Below, piece after piece: positions 17,741 through 26,234 of a DNA stretch of 64,000 bases. The notes under the pieces were generated by a model. The model was not told the DNA's origin and ran no database searches. It saw only the letters and a list, made by a program, of their open reading frames with translations. Within the stretch, counting starts at the first letter, position 1. Each line of letters begins with the position of its first letter. The position numbers and the translations under genes were made by a program. The DNA comes from Pseudoduganella albidiflava (GTDB lineage: Bacteria; Pseudomonadota; Gammaproteobacteria; Burkholderiales; Burkholderiaceae_D). The DNA is taken from the NCBI RefSeq assembly GCF_004322755.1, contig NZ_CP036401.1, forward strand, positions 3,348,001 to 3,412,000, read 5' to 3'.

Positions 17741-18352
17741 CTACAAATCGATCACCTGGATGCGCCGGCCCCGCCGCCGCCAGTTGCCGGACAGCGGCGC
17801 GGCGGCACGCTGCCGCAGCAGCCCCGGCGCATTGCGGCGCGCGGCCTGCATCAGGCCCTGCTGCGTGGCCTGCCCGGCTGGCTGGCCCACCCGCGCCAGC
17901 GCCTGCCGCGTGGCATCCACGGCCAGCCGCACGAACTGCCGGGCCACCTCGAATTCCTTGTCCTCGGGCGACAGGCCTTCCAGCTCCAGCCCGAACACGC
18001 CGGCAGCCTTGCGTTTCAGGTCGGCCGGGGCGCGCGTGGCGTCCAGCGGAAAGACCATTCGGGCGGCGCGATGCAGCACACGCAGGACCGGTTCGCGCAA
18101 GGCACGCTGCCGCGTATCCGTGGCCGGCCCGACGAGATCGGCCAGCACCGGCGCCAGCTCATCGGCCGTGCGCGCCTCCAGCAAACGCGCGGCGAAATCC
18201 AGTTCGCCGAATTCGCCGCCGCCAATGCGGTCGGGCCATGGCGCCTGCGCTTCCCCGTCGGACGGCAACTCCAGTTCGGGCTTGAAGTCGAGCAGGCGGC
18301 GGTCGGCCGGTCCCTGCCAGGCAATCCGTGAGACGGCAAGTCGGTGGTCCAT
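17741..18352 (-). CDS. Divergent paralogue of the glycine-zipper proteins, first gene of the operon
   Basis: 203 residues from ATG 18352, preferred over 18388 because GGGGAG lies 7 bp upstream. It keeps the outline of the family: an acidic start, a helical core (FGELDFAARLLEARTADELAPVLADL) matching the ELLSV...ELDQFLG part of its relatives, the segment GLELEGLSPEDKEFEVARQF, and the C-terminal motif GNWRRRGRRIQVIDL. The glycine-zipper is missing and replaced by a basic helical stretch. It may be a chaperone, adaptor or antagonist of the other two, but this is speculation. A sigma-54 promoter is predicted about 50 bp upstream of its start codon. Confidence 0.78.
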   Translation of the reverse strand: MDHRLAVSRIAWQGPADRRLLDFKPELELPSDGEAQAPWPDRIGGGEFGELDFAARLLEARTADELAPVLADLVGPATDTRQRALREPVLRVLHRAARMVFPLDATRAPADLKRKAAGVFGLELEGLSPEDKEFEVARQFVRLAVDATRQALARVGQPAGQATQQGLMQAARRNAPGLLRQRAAAPLSGNWRRRGRRIQVIDL

Positions 18353-18402
18353 GGCGGGCTCCCCGTGGAGTGCGGCCCGATGCCGCACGTACCACGGGTA
18401 AG

Positions 18403-18419
18403 TGCAAGCGCCATGCCAG
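18403..18419 (-). promoter_or_regulatory. Sigma-54 (RpoN) -24/-12 promoter
   Basis: On the minus strand the sequence reads CTGGCATG, four bases (GCGC), TTGCA. This fits the RpoN consensus YTGGCACG-N4-TTGCW with a single change and exact spacing. It predicts a start of transcription near 18392, giving a leader of about 40 nt before the ATG at 18352. A sigma-54 activator gene lies at the other end of the same operon. Confidence 0.72.
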
Positions 18420-18448
18420 GCGTTTCCGGGGAGGCGATGCCGCAGTAG

Positions 18449-18508
18449 GGCGAAAATGGCTTCGCCCCGCGGCGGGCGCGGGGCGAAATCGGCGAAACGG
18501 GGTTCGCC
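18449..18508. promoter_or_regulatory. Paired palindromes, candidate enhancer (UAS) for the sigma-54 activator
   Basis: Two copies of GGCGAA-N6-TTCGCC occur at 18449-18466 and 18491-18508. Their centres are 42 bp apart, four turns of B-DNA, so both face the same side. They lie about 65 and 107 bp upstream of the predicted start, where enhancer sites of sigma-54 activators usually are. A larger inverted repeat between them (TTCGCCCCG 18461-18469 with CGGGGCGAA 18479-18487) could also act as a terminator for the dioxygenase gene, though no T-run follows. Confidence 0.62.
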
Positions 18509-18534
18509 GGGAGGGTGTCAGGCAGGCTGGGGCA

Positions 18535-19425
18535 TCAGGCGACGACGGCGACCGTCAGCGTGGCCACGTAGCCATCGGTGGCGTTGCCCGTTACCGTGGC
18601 AAGCTGCAGCGTGTAGCCGTCGCTGAAGATATTGTCGGTGGCGAAGCTGATCTGCGCCAGGTTGCGCACGCTGGCGCTGTAGCCGGCGGTGGCATAGACC
18701 TGGTTGCAGATGTCGGTCGGGAAGGCGAACTGCGACGTCTTGATGCGGTTCGACGCGCTGGACGCCCGCGCCAGCGTGGGGTACACCTCGAAGTGCACGT
18801 GCGGCATGCGCCCCGCATAGCAGCCGGGGAAGATCGTGGTGAAGGTGATGTCGCCGTCGGCATCCGCTTCCTGTACCCCGCGCAGGTAGTTCTGGTTCGT
18901 CACTCCGCTGGAATACAGCGAGTAGTTGCCGTCGCGGTCGCAATGCCACAGGTAGACGGCGAACGCGTCGGCTGCGGCGCAGCTGTTGTTGGCGTTCACG
19001 ATGTGCAGCTTGATGGTCAGCGGCACGCCGGCCGCCGTACCGCTCATGCCGCCGAAGCTGGCGCGGATGTCGCTGCGCACTACGCCACTCTGCGTCAGTA
19101 CGTTGACCACGCCGCTGCCGTTGCTGTTGGTGCCGTCGGCCGGGTACGGGCCACCGGTTTCCTCGGGAATGACCGTGCAGCTGCCGCTGGTGGTCGTGCT
19201 GCCCGAACCGGTGGTCGTCGTACCCGTGGTCGTCGTGCCGGTGGCGATCGTGCCGCTCGTGCCGGTGTCGGTAGTGCTGGCTGCCGTGTCCGAAGAACCG
19301 CCGCATCCGAGGATGGGCAGCGATGCGGCGCCGGCCAGCAGCCAGCGCAGCGACTGGCGCCGGCCGGCCGTGGTGTGCAGCATCGTTTGCAGGTCTTCTT
19401 CCAGGCTGTGGCCGTGATGTGCCAT
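18535..19425 (-). CDS. Intradiol ring-cleavage dioxygenase-like lipoprotein
   Basis: 296 residues. The N-terminus has a hydrophobic signal with a lipobox (SLPILGCGG), then a Ser/Thr/Gly-rich linker (about 46-82). The catalytic domain shows the non-haem Fe(III) layout: AVYLWHCDRDGNYSLYS, NYLRGVQ, FPGCYAGRMPHVHFEVY with the tyrosine and HxH iron ligands. Classical members open catechol rings between the hydroxyls, using cytosolic substrates. Exported forms with lipobox or Tat signals are widespread and poorly characterised. It is placed outside the sigma-54 operon by the promoter and palindromes just downstream of its stop. Monocistronic or paired with the Spy-like gene 26 bp upstream. Confidence 0.88.
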   Translation of the reverse strand: MAHHGHSLEEDLQTMLHTTAGRRQSLRWLLAGAASLPILGCGGSSDTAASTTDTGTSGTIATGTTTTGTTTTGSGSTTTSGSCTVIPEETGGPYPADGTNSNGSGVVNVLTQSGVVRSDIRASFGGMSGTAAGVPLTIKLHIVNANNSCAAADAFAVYLWHCDRDGNYSLYSSGVTNQNYLRGVQEADADGDITFTTIFPGCYAGRMPHVHFEVYPTLARASSASNRIKTSQFAFPTDICNQVYATAGYSASVRNLAQISFATDNIFSDGYTLQLATVTGNATDGYVATLTVAVVA

Positions 19426-19451
19426 GGCTTGCTCCTTGTCGTTATCGGGTG

Positions 19452-20018
19452 TTATTGCTCGGCTGGCCGCGGTCCACGCCCGTCGCGGCGCTGTGCCAGC
19501 GTCTTGCGCTGTTCGGCGCTCAGCACGGCCAGCACCTTCTGTTCGGTGCGCAGGTGCGACAGCGTGATGTTGGCGTCCGCCTGCGCCGCGGCCTGGGCCA
19601 GCTTCACGGCGGCGGCATCGTCGTATCGGACGGCACCGTGCAGGCCGGACAGCGCGCGGTCGACCTTGTCGCGCGCTCTGGCCTGTTCGCGCAGGTACGG
19701 CACCTGGCCATGGACGATGGCGAAGATCTTGTCCTGTTGCGCCTCGCTCAGGGCGATGCCGCGCAGGTAGGGCGGCACGCCGTCGAAGCCCCGGCCGGCA
19801 TCCGGGCCATCGCCTGGGCCGCCGCCACGCGGCCCGTCTTCGCCATGCATGGCCGGGCCGGGACCGCGTTGCTCGTCCGCGCGCGGGCCGTCGCGTGGAC
19901 CATCGTGCCGGCTGTCCTCCGGGCGTTCGTCGCCGCTGCCCTGGGCCAGCGCCGCCAGCGGCAGGGCCAGCACGGCGGCAAGCAGGAATCGTTGCAGGTT
20001 TGGTGTTGTGTTATTCAT
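19452..20018 (-). CDS. Spy/CpxP-family periplasmic chaperone-like protein
   Basis: 188 residues from ATG 20018 with a strong AAGGAG site; a longer in-frame start at 20066 would cross the promoter region. A signal peptide (FLLAAVLALPLAALAQG) precedes a Gly/Pro/Asp/Arg-rich linker and two LTxxQ-like helices (ALSEAQQDKIFAIV and LSAEQRKTLAQR), the hallmark of Spy and CpxP. These periplasmic proteins bind unfolded clients (Spy) or dampen the CpxA sensor (CpxP). It is divergent from a CpxR/CpxA-like pair with three GTAAA boxes in between, so Cpx-type control is very likely. Confidence 0.85.
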   Translation of the reverse strand: MNNTTPNLQRFLLAAVLALPLAALAQGSGDERPEDSRHDGPRDGPRADEQRGPGPAMHGEDGPRGGGPGDGPDAGRGFDGVPPYLRGIALSEAQQDKIFAIVHGQVPYLREQARARDKVDRALSGLHGAVRYDDAAAVKLAQAAAQADANITLSHLRTEQKVLAVLSAEQRKTLAQRRDGRGPRPAEQ

Positions 20019-20066
20019 CAGCGCTCCTTCGGTGACAGGGAAGCCGCCATTCTGCGAGGGCGCCAT

Positions 20067-20137
20067 GTAAAGCGCGGTAAGGCAGGGGTAAAACCGCGTA
20101 AAGAGCCCTGGAGAACGCGGCTGTAAAAGCGGGTAAA
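20067..20137. promoter_or_regulatory. Three CpxR-box-like sites between spy-like gene and cpxR
   Basis: GTAAA-N5-GTAAR boxes occur at 20067-20081 (second half GTAAG), 20088-20102 (perfect) and 20123-20137 (perfect). This is the direct-repeat consensus known for CpxR in Escherichia coli. All three point the same way; starts of boxes 1 and 2 are 21 bp apart, two helical turns. They lie in the 191-bp divergent region and could drive both transcripts. Confidence 0.75.
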
Positions 20138-20209
20138 AGCCGCCGCGGCGCCGCCGGTTGCGCAGCTTGGACTGCTATCATGGCCGTTTTGCAGCCTGAT
20201 GAAGAAGCG

Positions 20210-20899
20210 ATGAGCAAGGTCCTGTTGATCGACGACGATGTCGAACTGGTAAGCATGTTCCAGGAATACCTGGAACAGGAAGGATTCGACGTGACGACCG
20301 CCCACGATGGCGAAGCCGGCACGGCGGCGGCCCTGACGGGGCAGCACGCGATCGCCATCCTCGATGTGATGATGCCCCGGATGAACGGCCTGGAAACGCT
20401 GCGGCGCATCCGCGCGGCCAGCCGCATGCCGATCCTGATGCTGACCGCGCGCGGCGACGATACCGACCGCATCGTGGGCCTGGAACTGGGCGCGGACGAT
20501 TACGTGACCAAGCCATGCACGCCGCGCGAGCTGACGGCGCGCATCCGCGCGATCCTGCGCCGCACGGCCGGTACCCCGATGGACCAGCTGGCATCGGCCC
20601 CGCTGGTGGTCGGCCAGCTGACCATGTGGCCGGAACAGCGCCGCGCCGCCTGGGCAGGCACCACGGTGGAACTGACCAGCACCGAATTCAACCTGCTCGA
20701 AGTGCTGGCCCGCCATGCCGGCAAGCCGGTCAGCAAGAACATCCTGTCCGAGCAGGGCCTGGGGCGGCCGATGGCGCGCTTCGACCGCAATATCGACGTG
20801 CACCTGTCCAGCCTGCGCCACAAGCTGGGCACGCTGGCCGACGGCCGCTCCTGCCTGCAGACCGTCTACCGGATGGGTTACCAGCTGATCAAGGATTGA
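20210..20899 (+). CDS. cpxR: OmpR-family response regulator, CpxR-like
   Basis: 229 residues from ATG 20210, which has GAAGAAG upstream; the longer start at 20180 lacks a site. Receiver domain: KVLLIDDDVEL, phosphoacceptor D52 in AILDVMMPRMNG, switch LMLTARGDD, and the lysine in DDYVTKPCTPRE. The C-terminal winged helix shows ELTSTEFNLLEVLARHAGKPVSK and a DVHLSSLRHKLG recognition region. It is followed one base later by its kinase. The GTAAA boxes upstream and the divergent Spy-like gene support assignment as CpxR, the envelope-stress regulator; autoregulation is likely. Confidence 0.88.
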   Translation: MSKVLLIDDDVELVSMFQEYLEQEGFDVTTAHDGEAGTAAALTGQHAIAILDVMMPRMNGLETLRRIRAASRMPILMLTARGDDTDRIVGLELGADDYVTKPCTPRELTARIRAILRRTAGTPMDQLASAPLVVGQLTMWPEQRRAAWAGTTVELTSTEFNLLEVLARHAGKPVSKNILSEQGLGRPMARFDRNIDVHLSSLRHKLGTLADGRSCLQTVYRMGYQLIKD

Positions 20900-20900
20900 C

Positions 20901-22388
20901 GTGGGCCGGCTGTTCTGGAAATTCTTCCTGTCGATCCTGCTCGCACAGGTGGCTGCCACGGTGGGCATCGGCGGCGCCCTCTGGCTGAAGAACCGCGCCG
21001 CGCAACAGGAACGGCGGCCCGCCATCGACACCAGCCCGCCCGCCGCGATGGCGATCGAATCGGCCGCCGCCACGCTGGAATTCGGCGGGCCGCAGGCGCT
21101 CGGCCGCCTGCTGGAGAACATGGACCGCCACCGCGTGTTCGCCGTGGACGACCTGGGCAAGGAACTGCTGGGGCGCATCGTCAACCCGGTGCAGGTGGCA
21201 GCGGCGCGGGCGGTGCTCGACAATGGCGATACCCGCGTAGTGCGCCGGATCACGCTGCCCAACGGCCGGCGCTACCTGCTGTTCCTGCCCGCGCAGGACC
21301 GGATGACGCCCCTGTACAGCGGCGATGCGCGGCCCCTGCTGGCCGGCGCGGGCATGCCGATGCCGGAAGTCGGCCCGCGCCCCCCGGGCCTGCGGCCGGG
21401 CTTCCCCCAGGGAGCGGCACGCCCGTATCCGGACCCGGCATCGGGCACGCCGGGCCCGATGCCGGGTCCGGACGGTCCGCGCGGCCGCTTCCAGCCGCTG
21501 ACGCCCTTCATTCCGCTGGCCGCCGCCCTGGTGGCCAGCCTGCTGTTCGCCGCGCTGCTGGCCTGGTATTTTTCCCGTCCCATCCGCGCCTTGCGCCAGG
21601 CCTTCGAAGCCGCCTCGCAGGGTGACCTGGCGCCCCGCTTCGCCGGCGCGGGCCGGCGCGGCGACGAACTGGCGGACCTGGGCCGCGATTTCGACCGCAT
21701 GACGGCGCGGCTGCGCAACCTGATGGATGGCCAGCGCCGCCTGCTGCACGACGTGTCGCACGAGCTGCGCTCGCCGCTGGCACGGCTGCAGGCGGCGATC
21801 GGGCTGGCGCACCAGAACCCGGCGCGGATGGCGGCGTCGTTCGGGCGCATCGAACGGGAGAGCGTGCGCATGGACAAGCTGGTCGATGAACTGCTTACGT
21901 TGTCGCGGCTGGAGGCGGGCGCGCTGTCCGGCACGCGCGAGGAAATCGACGTGGCCGAACTGCTGCACGGAATCGTCGGCGACGCCCAATTCGAGGCCAC
22001 GGCCCAGGGCCGCACGGTGGCCGCGCAGGGCATGGCCGACGTGGTGCTGCTCGGCCAGCCGGACCTGCTGGCGCGCGCCATCGAGAACGTGGTGCGCAAC
22101 GCGATCAAGCACAGCCCGGCGGGGGAAAACATCGTTGTCGAGGGCACCGTGGAGGGCGGCACGCTGCGCATCCGCGTGCTGGACCGCGGGCCCGGCGTGG
22201 CCCCGCAGGACCTGCGGACCATCTTCGAGCCCTTCTTCCGCAGCAGCGGCACCGAGAAGGACGTGGAGGGCCATGGCCTGGGCCTGGCCATCGCACGGCA
22301 GGTGGTGCAGCAGCACGGCGGCACGATCGGCGCCGCGAACCGGGATGGCGGCGGCCTGTGCGTGGAGATCGCGCTGCCGCTGGATTGA
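20901..22388 (+). CDS. cpxA: Sensor histidine kinase, CpxA-like
   Basis: 495 residues from a GTG one base after the cpxR stop. Two membrane segments (about 6-26 and 203-225) flank a periplasmic sensor domain whose membrane-proximal part is Pro/Gly-rich (about 150-195). A HAMP domain follows, then the H-box LLHDVSHELRSPLARL with H287. The ATPase domain has NAIKHSP (N-box), DRGPGV and GHGLGLAIARQVVQQHGG. It would phosphorylate the adjacent CpxR-like regulator on envelope stress. The proline-rich loop is longer than I expect for CpxA, so the signal sensed may differ. Confidence 0.88.
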   Translation: MGRLFWKFFLSILLAQVAATVGIGGALWLKNRAAQQERRPAIDTSPPAAMAIESAAATLEFGGPQALGRLLENMDRHRVFAVDDLGKELLGRIVNPVQVAAARAVLDNGDTRVVRRITLPNGRRYLLFLPAQDRMTPLYSGDARPLLAGAGMPMPEVGPRPPGLRPGFPQGAARPYPDPASGTPGPMPGPDGPRGRFQPLTPFIPLAAALVASLLFAALLAWYFSRPIRALRQAFEAASQGDLAPRFAGAGRRGDELADLGRDFDRMTARLRNLMDGQRRLLHDVSHELRSPLARLQAAIGLAHQNPARMAASFGRIERESVRMDKLVDELLTLSRLEAGALSGTREEIDVAELLHGIVGDAQFEATAQGRTVAAQGMADVVLLGQPDLLARAIENVVRNAIKHSPAGENIVVEGTVEGGTLRIRVLDRGPGVAPQDLRTIFEPFFRSSGTEKDVEGHGLGLAIARQVVQQHGGTIGAANRDGGGLCVEIALPLD

Positions 22389-22399
22389 GCGCCGGCGCC

Positions 22400-22417
22400 C
22401 TGCCGCAAGCGGCAGGC
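22400..22417 (+). terminator. Hairpin after cpxA-like gene
   Basis: CCTGCCGC (22400-22407) and GCGGCAGG (22410-22417) form a tight GC-rich stem 12 bp after the kinase stop. The T-run is weak (CTTCC), so it may be only a partial terminator. Confidence 0.5.
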
Positions 22418-22484
22418 TTCCGCAAAAGTTGCAAAAGTGGCAAAATGCCGATCATCGCCGTCGAACCCCACCGCGAGTCGCCGC

Positions 22485-24413
22485 ATGTCCTTCTTTCCTC
22501 TGCCCGCTGTTTCTTCCCCCACGGCGCCCGCGCCAGCTGCCCGGCTGAAGACCGTTGCCGCCGCGCTGTCGTGCTGCCTGCTCGGTGCCTGCGGCCTCGT
22601 CAAGGTCAATGGCGATGCCCGGACCTTTTATTCCTCGACCGTGCTGGTCGGCCGTGTCGCCAGTGCCGCCCCGCCCGGCACGCCGCTGGTGGTGGCGGCC
22701 TTCACCCGCCAGGACGGTGCGCTGGTGCCGGTCCACCACACGGTGCTGCACGAGCCGGGCGGCTATGAGCTGCTGGTGCCGCGCGGCGAACACGTGGTCG
22801 CCGCGTTCGCCGATGCCAACGGCAACCTGCGGCTCGACGCGGGCGAACAGGCCGGCCAGTTCCGCCCCGGGCCGGTCGTCGCGAACGGTACCGGCACCGT
22901 CATCGAGCTCAATTTCACGGTGGCCGGCCAGGCCACCGATATCCCGGTCGGCACGGCCGTCAGCGAGACGCCGCCGGCCACGCTGCACAGCACGCAGGCC
23001 GGTGCCATCGCCGACCTCGACGCGCCGGTGTTTTCACCGGAGTTCGCCCGCATCGGCTACTGGACGCCCACGGAATTCTTCCGCAACGCCGGCGGCAACG
23101 TGTACTTCCTCGAGAAATACGACCCGGCCAGGATCCCCGTGCTGTTCATCCACGGCGTGGGCGGCTCGCCGCAGGACTGGCGCTACTTCTTCGACAAGCT
23201 GGACCGCAAGCGCTACCAGCCCTGGTTCTTCTACTATCCGTCCGGCGCCGCGCTCGATTCCGTCTCCTACCTGCTGTACTGGAAGCTGATCAATCTCCAG
23301 CGCCAGTACCACTTCGAGCGCATCGTCCTCACCGCGCACAGCATGGGCGGACTCGTGGCGCGCAATTTCCTGTCGAACCACGGCTCGCAGCTGCCGGTGG
23401 AGAAAACCTTCGTGTCGCTGTCGACGCCGTGGGGCGGCGATGCCATGGCCGACCAGGGCGTGGCGCACTCCCCGGCCGTGGTCCCGTCATGGAACGACAT
23501 GCAGGCCGGCGGGCGCTTCATCCAGTCGCTGTACCGGCGCGCGCTGCCGGGCGATACGGCTTACTACCTGTTCTTCGGCCACGCCGGCCGCTACAGCCTG
23601 CTGCATTCGGCCAATACCGACGGCGCGGTCACGCTGGCCAGCGAACTGCGCCCGCAAGCCCAGGCCGAGGCGCGCATGATCTACGGCTTCGACGAGGACC
23701 ACACGAGCATCCTGCGCTCGCCGCAGGTGTTCGCCCGCTACGCGGCGGTGCTCGACGCGGCCATGGCCAGGCCCGGCACCGCCCCGGCCGCGCCGGGCGG
23801 CCACCTGCGCGTGGCGCTGCGCCATCGCGGCGCCGGCGCGCTGGCCCCGGCCGAACCCCTGCTGGTGCTGACGCCCGCCGATGCCGCGCAGGGGCGCATC
23901 GTCGTGCCCCTGCTGGCCGGCGACCGGGGCCGCCGCCTGGGGCCGTTCGCTCCCGGTGTCTACGACGTGGCCGTCGTATCGCCCGGCTTCAGCGCGCAGC
24001 CGGCCCGGCGCAAGGTCGCGATCGCCGCCGGCCAGGTACCGGAACTGGACATCGAGCTCCAGCCCGTGGGCACGCTGTTCGGTTATATCGGCGCGGACGT
24101 CGCACCGGGAGGAAATCCCGCGGGGAGCTTCCGCGAGCCGCATCCGGGCATCGACATCGAGGCCATCACGCTGTCCGGCGCGGGCATCGAACGCACCCTC
24201 GTGCCCGACCGCGGCCGCACGGAACTGGGCATCGACAGCTACCTGGCCGGCAAGGACGACGCGGCTAGGGCCATGTTCTCCTTCGTCGGCCTGCCCGATG
24301 GCGACTACGCGCTGACGATCACCGCGCCGGGCTACCACCCCTACCGCGCCACGCATACCGTCGTCGCCGGGCAGTCCGGCAAGGTGGAGCCCATCGTGCT
24401 GGCACGGCGTTAG
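22485..24413 (+). CDS. Lipoprotein alpha/beta-hydrolase (lipase-like) with C-terminal beta domains
   Basis: 642 residues from ATG 22485; a GTG at 22437 is possible. The signal ends in a lipobox (CCLLGACG), so it is likely anchored to an outer or inner membrane. The N-terminal 160 residues are beta-rich. The hydrolase domain starts at VLFIHGVGGSPQDWRYF (oxyanion region), with nucleophile S286 in TAHSMGGLVARNF and a possible catalytic His in DEDHTSIL. The C-terminal 200 residues resemble carboxypeptidase-regulatory or Cna-type repeats (GVYDVAVVSPGF, DGDYALTITAPGYHPYRA). Closest in outline to PGAP1-like/triacylglycerol lipases; substrate unknown. Confidence 0.85.
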   Translation: MSFFPLPAVSSPTAPAPAARLKTVAAALSCCLLGACGLVKVNGDARTFYSSTVLVGRVASAAPPGTPLVVAAFTRQDGALVPVHHTVLHEPGGYELLVPRGEHVVAAFADANGNLRLDAGEQAGQFRPGPVVANGTGTVIELNFTVAGQATDIPVGTAVSETPPATLHSTQAGAIADLDAPVFSPEFARIGYWTPTEFFRNAGGNVYFLEKYDPARIPVLFIHGVGGSPQDWRYFFDKLDRKRYQPWFFYYPSGAALDSVSYLLYWKLINLQRQYHFERIVLTAHSMGGLVARNFLSNHGSQLPVEKTFVSLSTPWGGDAMADQGVAHSPAVVPSWNDMQAGGRFIQSLYRRALPGDTAYYLFFGHAGRYSLLHSANTDGAVTLASELRPQAQAEARMIYGFDEDHTSILRSPQVFARYAAVLDAAMARPGTAPAAPGGHLRVALRHRGAGALAPAEPLLVLTPADAAQGRIVVPLLAGDRGRRLGPFAPGVYDVAVVSPGFSAQPARRKVAIAAGQVPELDIELQPVGTLFGYIGADVAPGGNPAGSFREPHPGIDIEAITLSGAGIERTLVPDRGRTELGIDSYLAGKDDAARAMFSFVGLPDGDYALTITAPGYHPYRATHTVVAGQSGKVEPIVLARR

Positions 24414-24484
24414 GCGGACTGTCCGGGCGGTGCCGCGGGAACACTGCGATCGTGGCGCGCGGCTCGTGGTTCCCCGCAAACGAC

Positions 24485-24515
24485 AAGGCCTCCCGGCTGG
24501 CAGCGGGGAGGCCTT
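24485..24515 (-). terminator. Intrinsic terminator after dcd
   Basis: AAGGCCTCCC (24485-24494) pairs with GGGGAGGCCTT (24505-24515) around a short loop. On the minus strand the stem is followed by TTGTCGTTT. It lies 30 bp after the dcd stop and probably also ends the lipase transcript coming from the other side. Confidence 0.75.
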
Positions 24516-24544
24516 GCGGAGGTGCCGATGGCGCGCCGGCTACA

Positions 24545-25111
24545 TCAGGCCTTCGGCAGCGTCACGCCGTGCTGGCCCTGGTACTTGCCGTTGCGGTCCT
24601 TGTACGAGGTCTCGCATTCCTCGTCGCTCTGGAAGAACAGCACCTGGGCGCAGCCTTCGCCGGCGTAGATCTTGGCGGGCAGCGGCGTGGTGTTGGAGAA
24701 CTCCAGCGTCACGTAGCCTTCCCATTCCGGCTCGAACGGCGTGACGTTGACGATGATGCCGCAGCGCGCATAGGTCGACTTGCCGAGGCAGACGGTCAGC
24801 ACATCGCGGGGGATGCGGAAGTATTCGATGGTGCGGGCCAGCGCGAACGAATTCGGCGGGATGATGCAGACATCGCTCTTCACGTCGACGAAGGAATTCG
24901 AATCGAAGTTCTTCGGGTCGACGATCGTGCTGTTGATGTTCGTGAAGATCTTGAACTCGTCGGCGCAGCGGATATCGTAGCCGTACGACGACGTGCCGAA
25001 CGAGATCACCTTGCGGCCGTCCACGGCCCGGACCTGGCCGGGCTCGAAGGGTTCGATCATTCCGGTCGATTCCGCCATCCGGCGGATCCATTTGTCGCTT
25101 TTAATCGTCAT
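24545..25111 (-). CDS. dcd: dCTP deaminase
   Basis: 188 residues, the family's normal length. It deaminates dCTP to dUTP, the main source of dTMP precursor in many proteobacteria. Motifs seen are [13 protein letters not shown] at the start, [14 protein letters not shown] (nucleotide site), the [22 protein letters not shown] block with the catalytic glutamate, and [15 protein letters not shown]. It forms a cytosolic homotrimer. It is downstream of and on the same strand as an alpha/beta hydrolase gene, with a 97-bp gap. Confidence 0.97.
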   Translation of the reverse strand: MTIKSDKWIRRMAESTGMIEPFEPGQVRAVDGRKVISFGTSSYGYDIRCADEFKIFTNINSTIVDPKNFDSNSFVDVKSDVCIIPPNSFALARTIEYFRIPRDVLTVCLGKSTYARCGIIVNVTPFEPEWEGYVTLEFSNTTPLPAKIYAGEGCAQVLFFQSDEECETSYKDRNGKYQGQHGVTLPKA

Positions 25112-25208
25112 CGCAAAGGCTTCAATTCTGTGGGTGGGTGATGCGGCCGCGCCGCGTGGGGGCGATTTTACGCGATCCCGCTTCCGGCCTGAAGGGTTTT
25201 ACAACATT

Positions 25209-26039
25209 TCAGCCATGGCGCGCATCGGCGCACAGCGGCAATCCGGCACCCAGCAGGTCGCACGCCATGTCGCGGATCGCCTGGGCCGTCAGCACGGGAA
25301 ACTCCATCGGGAACAGGTGCCCGCCCGGCATCATCTGGAAATGGCGGCCCACCAGCGCCTTCGTGGCGGCCAGGCCGGCCTGCCGGTTTTCCACCGAAAT
25401 GCGCCCGGCCAGGTACCCCACCGGCACGGGAAATTCGCCGGCCACCAGCCGCCCCACGTGGTGCGGCAGGGTGCGGTAGACCGCCGTTTCCACCTCGCGC
25501 GAGAAACGCAGCTGCACGCCGTCGGGATGCGGCGCCAGCCCGGCGGCCAGGTAATCCTGCAGGACACCGGGTGCCCATGCCGCGAACAGTTCCTTGCTGG
25601 CGAAGTGGCGCAGCGCATCGGCCTCGCTGGGCCACACGTTCCGGCGCCGGGCGGACAGCCGCGCCGGCGAATAGCGGTCTTCCGCGTTGAACCGCTTGAT
25701 GAGCCGCCAGGCCAGCGCGCGCCAGCCCGCCACGACGGGCGAATCGAGCAGCACCACGCAGCGCGCCAGGTCCGGCCGCTGCGCCGCCGCCATCAGGCTC
25801 AGCATCCCGCCCAGCGAATGGCCGACCAGGATCGCCGGCTCGCCGTGGTAGCGGGCCACCAGTTCGGCGATCAGCTCGTCCACCAGTTCATGCCAGCCGT
25901 CCCGCACGGGAAACGCGGGATTGTGGGCATGCATGTCCAGCGCGCCGACGTCGAACTCCCTGCCGAGCTGGGCGAACAGCTGGCGATAGGTTCCGGCGGG
26001 GTAACTGTTGGCGTGGGCGAAATGCAGGATCGGTTTCAT
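25209..26039 (-). CDS. Alpha/beta-fold hydrolase
   Basis: 276 residues, no signal peptide. It has an N-terminal oxyanion-type segment (HFAHANSYPAGTYRQLF), nucleophile S75 in ILVGHSLGGMLSLMAA, an aspartate around VLLDSPVVAG, and a late histidine in MMPGGHLFPMEFP. This is a typical single-domain esterase/hydrolase of the MhpC/bioH-like group without clear substrate clues. It precedes dcd and is divergent from the class II aldolase gene across a 195-bp AT-rich region. Confidence 0.87.
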   Translation of the reverse strand: MKPILHFAHANSYPAGTYRQLFAQLGREFDVGALDMHAHNPAFPVRDGWHELVDELIAELVARYHGEPAILVGHSLGGMLSLMAAAQRPDLARCVVLLDSPVVAGWRALAWRLIKRFNAEDRYSPARLSARRRNVWPSEADALRHFASKELFAAWAPGVLQDYLAAGLAPHPDGVQLRFSREVETAVYRTLPHHVGRLVAGEFPVPVGYLAGRISVENRQAGLAATKALVGRHFQMMPGGHLFPMEFPVLTAQAIRDMACDLLGAGLPLCADARHG

Positions 26040-26234
26040 TGTGGGCGGCGCCAGGGCGCCGGGAATTTCGGCGTGGCGATGGTAGCGGCGAAAACTTATG
26101 ATTGTCTTACTTCAAGAATAGTAATGAATCTTAACATAAGGCAAACCTCGACCGTTGCCTGGGAGGCGGATCGTACGGACAGCCTATACAGGCAGTGAGG
26201 TATCGGACGGCGCAAACCCTGCTACGCTTTCGCC

